A DNA stretch of 9,213 nucleotides from Oscillospiraceae bacterium (GTDB taxonomy: Bacteria > Bacillota > Clostridia > Oscillospirales > Ruminococcaceae), in the NCBI GenBank assembly GCA_900768995.1, contig CAAGEZ010000043.1, positions 1-9,213 of the forward strand, given 5' to 3'. Of this stretch, positions 5,249-9,213 are shown in pieces. The position numbers and the translations under genes are program-made. Below the pieces are notes generated by a model. That model saw only the letters and a program-made list of their open reading frames with translations, was not told where the DNA came from and made no database searches. Each line of letters begins with the position of its first letter. Position 1 is the first letter of the stretch.

Positions 5249-5440
5249 ATGGCTGAGAAAAAAGAAACATTGATCAAAAGGTATGATTCCACCGCCAAAA
5301 CGTACCAGGAAAAAGGCGATCGTGAGTGGGCGTATGCTAAAAACGGTCAGGGCGGCGAACATTACGGATATGCAAAGCAGGCATATGACAAAGCTAAAGA
5401 TTTTAAAAGCCGTGCCGATAGCCTGCGAAGAGGAAAGTAA
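5249..5440 (+). CDS. Small charged helical protein of unknown function
   Basis: The 63-residue product is rich in Lys, Asp, Glu, Ala and Tyr and has no hydrophobic segment or cysteine, so it should be soluble. It looks mostly helical, apart from a Gly-rich break NGQGGEHYG (32-40). Two similar stretches around that break, EWAYAKN (26-32) and GYAKQAYDKAKDF (40-52), hint at a short internal duplication. The ATG at 5249 has GGAGG (5236-5240) 8 nt upstream, the best ribosome binding site of the three operon genes. The TTG at 5234 overlaps that site and is not the start. It lies 47 nt after the DUF697-like gene with no terminator or promoter between, so it is probably the third operon gene. I do not recognise the family. 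The strong ribosome binding site and the position make it likely real. Confidence 0.7.
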   Translation: MAEKKETLIKRYDSTAKTYQEKGDREWAYAKNGQGGEHYGYAKQAYDKAKDFKSRADSLRRGK

Positions 5441-5445
5441 CTTTT

Positions 5446-5481
5446 AAAAGATAGCCGCCGCACCCAGACGGGTACGGCGGC
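5446..5481 (-). terminator. Terminator of fba, shared with the convergent small-gene operon
   Basis: GCCGCCG (5454-5460) and ACCC (5462-5465) pair with GGGT (5470-5473) and CGGCGGC (5475-5481) around the loop AGAC. The one mismatch, 5461 with 5474, becomes a G-U wobble in the minus-strand RNA, which is followed by UAUCUUUU. On the plus strand it is a C-A mismatch followed by AAAATC. The hairpin therefore favours the fba transcript but may also slow the operon transcript. Confidence 0.8.
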
Positions 5482-5507
5482 AAAATCATTATGCTATAGC
5501 TTTAAAC

Positions 5508-6377
5508 TCAAGCCTTGCCAACAGAGCCGAAGGTTGTGATCTTCTCAGTAACCTTAGCCTTGATAGCCTCGAAGCCGGGAGCGAGAAGCTTTCTGGGGTC
5601 GAAGCCCTTGCCCTGAAGGTCCTTGCCCTCTTCGATATACTTTCTTGTAGCTTCCTGGAATACGAGCTGGCACTCGGTGTTAACGTTGATCTTAGCAACG
5701 CCGAGAGAGATTGCCTTCTTGATCATATCGTCGGGGATACCTGTACCTCCGTGGAGAACGAGGGGCATATCACCTGTCTTAGCCTTGATAGCCTCGAGAA
5801 CGTCGAAGCGGAGTCCGGGCCAGTTTGCGGGATACTTGCCGTGAATATTGCCGATACCGGCTGCGAGCATTGTAACGCCGAGGTCTGCAACAGCCTTGCA
5901 CTCGTCGGGATCAGCACACTCGCCCATACCAACAACGCCGTCTTCCTCGCCGCCGATGGAACCAACCTCAGCCTCGAGAGAGAGACCGAGAATGTCGCAG
6001 GTGTTTACGAGAGCGGTTGTCTTGGCAATGTTCTCCTCGATGGGGTAGTGAGAACCATCGAACATAATGGAAGAGAAGCCTGCGTTGATGCAAGCCTTAG
6101 CACCCTCAAAGGAGCCGTGGTCGAGGTGAAGAGCAACAGGAACTGTGATATCGAGAGAATCGAGCATACCGTTTACCATACCTACAACAGTCTTGTAGCC
6201 GCACATATACTTGCCTGCGCCCTCGGAAACACCGAGGATAACAGGGGACTTAAGCTCCTGAACAGTCTGGAGAACTGCCTTTGTCCACTCGAGGTTGTTG
6301 ATGTTGATCTGAGCAACAGCGTACTTGCCGTCACGAGCCTTGATGAGCATATCCTTAGCAGAAACTAATCTTGACAT
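5508..6377 (-). CDS. fba: Class II fructose-1,6-bisphosphate aldolase
   Basis: This cytosolic, zinc-dependent glycolytic enzyme interconverts fructose 1,6-bisphosphate with dihydroxyacetone phosphate and glyceraldehyde 3-phosphate. The 289-residue length fits the short (FbaA/GatY-like) class II group. Signatures are HLDHG (84-88, catalytic Asp86 and zinc ligand His87), MFDGSH (105-110), LEAEVGSIGGEEDG (134-147, with Glu137), GIGNIHGKYP (174-183, zinc ligand His179), VLHGGTGIP (207-215, zinc ligand His209) and INVNTE (230-235). These residues are all intact. Tagatose-bisphosphate aldolase is a close relative; fructose bisphosphate is the likelier substrate for a lone chromosomal copy with this strong promoter. 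GGAGG stands about 9 nt before the ATG at 6377. Codon use is restricted, as in highly expressed genes. It has its own promoter, leader hairpin and terminator, so it is monocistronic. Plus-strand frames opposite it are shadows. Confidence 0.95.
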   Translation of the reverse strand: MSRLVSAKDMLIKARDGKYAVAQININNLEWTKAVLQTVQELKSPVILGVSEGAGKYMCGYKTVVGMVNGMLDSLDITVPVALHLDHGSFEGAKACINAGFSSIMFDGSHYPIEENIAKTTALVNTCDILGLSLEAEVGSIGGEEDGVVGMGECADPDECKAVADLGVTMLAAGIGNIHGKYPANWPGLRFDVLEAIKAKTGDMPLVLHGGTGIPDDMIKKAISLGVAKINVNTECQLVFQEATRKYIEEGKDLQGKGFDPRKLLAPGFEAIKAKVTEKITTFGSVGKA

Positions 6378-6396
6378 TTGAATGTACCTCCATACG

Positions 6397-6414
6397 GTGT
6401 GCGCTAACGCACAC
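6397..6414 (-). promoter_or_regulatory. Leader hairpin in the fba 5' untranslated region
   Basis: GTGTGCG (6414-6408 on the minus strand) pairs with CGCACAC (6403-6397) over 7 bp around the loop TTAG. It lies between the predicted transcription start near 6427 and the GGAGG at 6389-6385, so it may stabilise the messenger or be an operator. There is no U tract after it, so it is not an attenuator. Confidence 0.55.
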
Positions 6415-6433
6415 TTTTAATTTTTATAACTCT

Positions 6434-6462
6434 ATTATACTCCATTTTTTTCATTTTTGCAA
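6434..6462 (-). promoter_or_regulatory. fba promoter, sigma-A type
   Basis: On the minus strand, TTGCAA (6462-6457) is followed after 17 nt by TATAAT (6439-6434), with an A-rich spacer. Transcription would start near 6427, with about 50 nt of leader. The heptamer CGTTAGC occurs just upstream of the -35 (6471-6465) and again in the leader hairpin (6409-6403). Confidence 0.82.
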
Positions 6463-6538
6463 TAGCTAACGGAAAATTTACACTGTTTTCGGAGAAATAT
6501 TTTCAAAGTGCAAATTTGCGCCTTGGGATTTTGGGAAT

Positions 6539-6577
6539 AAAAAAGGCGTTTCTCCCGAATGATACAGAAGAAACGCC
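6539..6577 (-). terminator. Intrinsic terminator of metG
   Basis: On the minus strand, GGCGTTTCT (6577-6569) pairs with AGAAACGCC (6553-6545) over 9 bp and is followed directly by TTTTTTATT. The stem begins 8 nt after the metG stop codon. It is a textbook rho-independent terminator and separates metG from the fba promoter. Confidence 0.92.
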
Positions 6578-6585
6578 GTATTATC

Positions 6586-8544
6586 TTATGAAAGTCTCGA
6601 ACCGTTGGGGATATCCTTGTCAACGAAGATGACCTTTGCGTCCTCGCCGACGCTTGCGGCAACTATCATACCGTTGGACTCAACTCCGCAGAGCTTTGCG
6701 GGGGAAAGGTTTGCAACAAGAATGACCTTCCTGCCGATAAGGTCATCGGGAGCATACCACTTGGCGATGCCCGAAACCACCTGTCTCTCACCAAAGCCAT
6801 CATTCAGCATAAGCTTTAAGAGCTTCTTAGCCTTGGGAATCTTCTCGCAGCTCTTTACCTCTGCTATACGGAGGTCAGCCTTGAAGAAATCGTCAATGCC
6901 GATGATGTCTGCAAGGGGTTCAAGGTTTGCGCCGTCTGCATCTTCAAGGGCAGCCTTTGCCTTGTCAGCCTGTGACTTGATGAGGGCGTTGAGCTCTTCA
7001 ATTTCCTTGTCAACATCGATTCTTGGGAAGATGATATCTCCCTTGTGAACGGTGATGTTCTGAGGAAGAACGCCGAATTTTGCGGCATTCTCATAGCTTA
7101 CATCGTCGGCTGTCGCACCTATCTGCTCCCATACCTTGGGCATTGTGGAGGGCATAAATGCGCTGAGGAGAGATGTGGAAATTCTGATAGATTCAAGGAG
7201 ATTATAAAGAACAGCGGCAAGTCTCGGCTTGTTTGCCTCGTCCTTTGCAAGCACCCATGGAGCAGTCTCGTCGATATACTTGTTTGCACGGGAAATCACC
7301 TTGAATATCTCAGCAAGAGCAAGGTTGAGAGTTGTGTTGTCCATACACTTGTCAACAGTTTCTCTCAGTGACTTTGCCATAGAGATAAGCTCGTCGTCCA
7401 TAGGGTCGGACTGCTTTTCTTCGGGAAGTGTGCCGTCGAAATACTTGATGACCATTGCAACGGTTCTTGAAACAAGGTTTCCAAGGTCATTGGCAAGGTC
7501 GGAATTTATGCGGTTTATCATTATCTCGTTGGAGAATGAGCTGTCAGCGCCCAGAGCCATTTCACGGAGAATGTGGTATCTGATAGCGTCTGCACCGTAG
7601 CGCTCACCGAGAACGAGGGGGTCAACAACATTTCCGAGAGATTTTGACATCTTCTGACCGTTAAAGGTTATCCAGCCGTGAACTGCAAGATGCTTGGGGA
7701 GAGGAAGCTCCAGCGCCATAAGCATTGCGGGCCAGATGATAGCGTGGAAGCGCATAATGTCCTTTGCAACCATATGAACATCTGCGGGCCAGAACTTTTC
7801 GAAATCGTTATGAGCGTCATTGTCATAGCCGAGAGCGGTGATATAGTTGGAAAGAGCGTCTATCCATACATATATAACGTGGTCGGGGTCAAAGGTAACG
7901 GGAATGCCCCACTTGAAGCTGGTTCTTGAAACGCAGAGATCCTCAAGGCCGGGCTTGATGAAGTTGTTTACAAGCTCAACGGCTCTTGTCTTGGGCTGGA
8001 GGTAATCAGTTTCTGTGAGGAGCTTTTCGATCCTGTCGGCAAAGGGGGACATTTTGAAGAAATATGCCTCTTCCTTTGCTTCAACAACGTCTCTGTGACA
8101 CTCGGGGCACTTACCGTTCTCATCGAGCTGGGACTCTGTCCAGAAGCTCTCGCAGGGGGTACAGTACTTGCCCTTGTACTCGCCCTTGTAGATGTATCCT
8201 TTATCGTACAGGGTCTTGAAGATAGTCTGTACGGCTTTAACGTGATAATCGTCGGTGGTGCGGATATAGCGGTCATAGCTTATATTCATATATGACCAGA
8301 GGTTTTTGAAAACAGCCACGATCCCGTCAACGTACTGCTTGGGAGTAACGCCCTTTTCCGCAGCCTTCTGCTCTATCTTCTGACCGTGCTCGTCCGTTCC
8401 TGTGAGAAACATCACGTCATAGCCCTGCATTCGTCTGTAACGGGCGATAGAATCGCAGGCTACTGTTGTATAGCAGTGGCCGATATGGGGATTGCCCGAC
8501 GGATAATAGATAGGGGTGGTAATGTAGTAGGGTTTCTTTGACAC
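6586..8544 (-). CDS. metG: Methionine--tRNA ligase (methionyl-tRNA synthetase) with C-terminal tRNA-binding domain
   Basis: This class I cytosolic aminoacyl-tRNA synthetase charges tRNA-Met, including initiator tRNA, using ATP. The 652-residue protein shows the HIGH motif (His20-Ile-Gly-His23), a zinc knuckle Cys128-X2-Cys131 with Cys146-X2-Cys149, the Met-pocket strand HVIYVWIDALSNY (222-234), and KMSKS (298-302). An anticodon-binding helical domain follows (about 340-530). A Trbp111-like OB-fold tRNA-binding domain starts near 548 (IGIDDFFKADLRIAEV) and runs to the end, which makes it a likely homodimer. The start is GTG at 8544. AGGCAGGA lies about 6 nt upstream, and the next Met codon would remove the HIGH motif. 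It has its own promoter and terminator. I looked for a T-box leader in 8545-8746 and saw no GGUGGNACCGCG-type sequence. It is divergent from the GNAT gene. Confidence 0.97.
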   Translation of the reverse strand: MSKKPYYITTPIYYPSGNPHIGHCYTTVACDSIARYRRMQGYDVMFLTGTDEHGQKIEQKAAEKGVTPKQYVDGIVAVFKNLWSYMNISYDRYIRTTDDYHVKAVQTIFKTLYDKGYIYKGEYKGKYCTPCESFWTESQLDENGKCPECHRDVVEAKEEAYFFKMSPFADRIEKLLTETDYLQPKTRAVELVNNFIKPGLEDLCVSRTSFKWGIPVTFDPDHVIYVWIDALSNYITALGYDNDAHNDFEKFWPADVHMVAKDIMRFHAIIWPAMLMALELPLPKHLAVHGWITFNGQKMSKSLGNVVDPLVLGERYGADAIRYHILREMALGADSSFSNEIMINRINSDLANDLGNLVSRTVAMVIKYFDGTLPEEKQSDPMDDELISMAKSLRETVDKCMDNTTLNLALAEIFKVISRANKYIDETAPWVLAKDEANKPRLAAVLYNLLESIRISTSLLSAFMPSTMPKVWEQIGATADDVSYENAAKFGVLPQNITVHKGDIIFPRIDVDKEIEELNALIKSQADKAKAALEDADGANLEPLADIIGIDDFFKADLRIAEVKSCEKIPKAKKLLKLMLNDGFGERQVVSGIAKWYAPDDLIGRKVILVANLSPAKLCGVESNGMIVAASVGEDAKVIFVDKDIPNGSRLS

Positions 8545-8588
8545 GATAATTCCTGCCTTTCTGTCATATAAAAATTATAACAACTATT

Positions 8589-8617
8589 ATTATATACCAT
8601 TATTTTGATTTTGTCAC
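8589..8617 (-). promoter_or_regulatory. metG promoter, sigma-A type
   Basis: On the minus strand, GTGACA (8617-8612, five of six consensus bases) is followed after 17 nt by TATAAT (8594-8589). Transcription would start near 8582, leaving a leader of about 38 nt, too short for a riboswitch or T-box. A second TATAAT lies about 16 nt downstream (8578-8573) and could be an alternative -10. Confidence 0.72.
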
Positions 8618-8679
8618 TACTTTTTTTCAAAAATTTACGGAATTGGCTTTCAGCATCGGCGGGAATGTGATTTTGGCGG

Positions 8680-8708
8680 TTGATTTTATCTTTGTGGTGT
8701 GGTATAAT
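8680..8708 (+). promoter_or_regulatory. GNAT gene promoter, extended -10 type
   Basis: TTGATT (8680-8685, four of six consensus bases), a 17-nt spacer and TATAAT (8703-8708) form the promoter, with TGG directly before the -10. Transcription would start near 8715, about 32 nt before the ATG. It is divergent from the metG promoter, and the two -35 boxes are about 60 nt apart. Confidence 0.72.
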
Positions 8709-8746
8709 CGGGGTAACAGGTAAATCGGAATTTGAAGAGGTAATCT

Positions 8747-9213
8747 ATGGACTATACGATTAGAAATATAAGAGAAGCTGAATATAAAATATTAAGCGAT
8801 TTTTTATATGAGGCAATATTTATTCCCGAAGGTGTCAAAGCACCTCCAAAAGATATTATTAATAAACCTGAATTACAGGTGTATATATCAGATTTTGGAA
8901 AGCATAGTGGAGATTACTGTCTTGTTGCAGAGTCTGTCAAAAAAATTGTGGGTGCCGTATGGGTTCGGATTATGAATGATTATGGTCATGTTGATAATGA
9001 AACTCCATCTTTTGCAATATCATTATTCCCAGAATACAGAAGCCATGGAATAGGAACCGCTTTGATGAAATCAATGATTGATCTACTGAAAACAAAAAAA
9101 TATAAACAGGCATCACTTGCCGTTCAAAAAACAAACTATGCAGTTAATATGTACAAGAATGTTGGATTTGAAATAACTGACGAAAACGAAGAAGAGTACA
9201 TTATGATATGTAA
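8747..9213 (+). CDS. GNAT-family N-acetyltransferase (3' end beyond the window)
   Basis: The frame from the ATG at 8747 is open to the right edge and shows 155 codons without a stop, so only the last residues are missing. It is a GCN5-related acetyltransferase that would transfer acetyl from acetyl-CoA to an amine; the substrate is unknown. The acetyl-CoA pyrophosphate loop appears as EYRSHGIGTALMKSM (96-110, pattern R-x-x-G-x-G), preceded by the beta-strand PSFAISLFP (87-95). Motif B appears as NYAVNMYKNVGFEI (130-143), where Tyr136 is in the usual position of the general acid. The N-terminal part (20-60) is longer than in minimal GNATs. GAGG (8737-8740) stands 6 nt before the ATG. The gene is clearly more A+T-rich than metG, which suggests later acquisition. 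Confidence 0.9.
   Translation, partial: MDYTIRNIREAEYKILSDFLYEAIFIPEGVKAPPKDIINKPELQVYISDFGKHSGDYCLVAESVKKIVGAVWVRIMNDYGHVDNETPSFAISLFPEYRSHGIGTALMKSMIDLLKTKKYKQASLAVQKTNYAVNMYKNVGFEITDENEEEYIMIC

Noticed and set aside
4163..5440. Type II toxin-antitoxin system based on the XRE protein
   Set aside because: None of the three divergent proteins resembles a known toxin fold, and typical pairs are co-directional and overlapping. The possibility stays open but is unsupported.
5751..6368. 205-aa plus-strand frame opposite fba
   Set aside because: Antisense shadow caused by the restricted codon use of the aldolase gene, which has all its catalytic motifs.
8545..8746. T-box or S-box riboswitch controlling metG
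   Set aside because: The predicted leader is only about 38 nt, and I saw neither a T-box sequence nor an extended structured leader.
1..9213. CRISPR array, tRNA or rRNA genes, insertion sequence ends
   Set aside because: No regularly spaced repeats, no tRNA-like sequence that I could recognise, and no transposase or matching terminal inverted repeats were seen.

Overview
The window looks like a chromosomal segment of a low-to-mid GC Firmicute of the class Clostridia, most like Ruminococcus or a related Oscillospiraceae genus. This rests on the gene families (class II aldolase, four-cysteine MetG with a C-terminal tRNA-binding domain, RlmH, a RecQ with a clostridial-type C-terminal extension), GGAGG-type ribosome binding sites, and near-consensus sigma-A promoters with 17-nt spacers in AT-rich intergenic DNA. 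The genus is an inference; no rRNA or other marker is present.

Layout. Positions 3-149 hold the 3' end of an unrecognised gene entering from the left. An acyltransferase-like membrane protein of the DUF1624/HGSNAT type follows (203-985). Then comes about 300 nt of non-coding DNA made almost entirely of consecutive hairpins (995-1230), upstream of rlmH (1285-1764). recQ (1770-4019) is convergent with rlmH, only 5 nt away.

From about 4126 to 5440 there is a compact accessory-looking cassette. It has an XRE-family repressor gene on the minus strand (4163-4489), a divergent control region, and three small plus-strand genes: a 68-aa double zinc ribbon protein, a 118-aa DUF697-like hydrophobic protein and a 63-aa charged helical protein. 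The control region holds a perfect TTGACA-17-TATAAT promoter. Its -35 lies inside a 14-bp palindrome shared with the divergent promoter, and a 13-bp direct repeat sits in the spacer and again at the start of the transcript. I infer an autoregulated, normally repressed module of unknown function. This is the best candidate in the window for something undescribed.

The right half is core metabolism on the minus strand: fba (class II fructose-bisphosphate aldolase, 5508-6377) and metG (methionyl-tRNA synthetase, 6586-8544). Each has its own promoter and hairpin terminator. A divergent AT-rich GNAT acetyltransferase gene (8747 onward) runs off the right edge. The housekeeping genes appear to be independent transcription units, so functional co-operation is suggested only inside the XRE/zinc ribbon/DUF697-like cassette.
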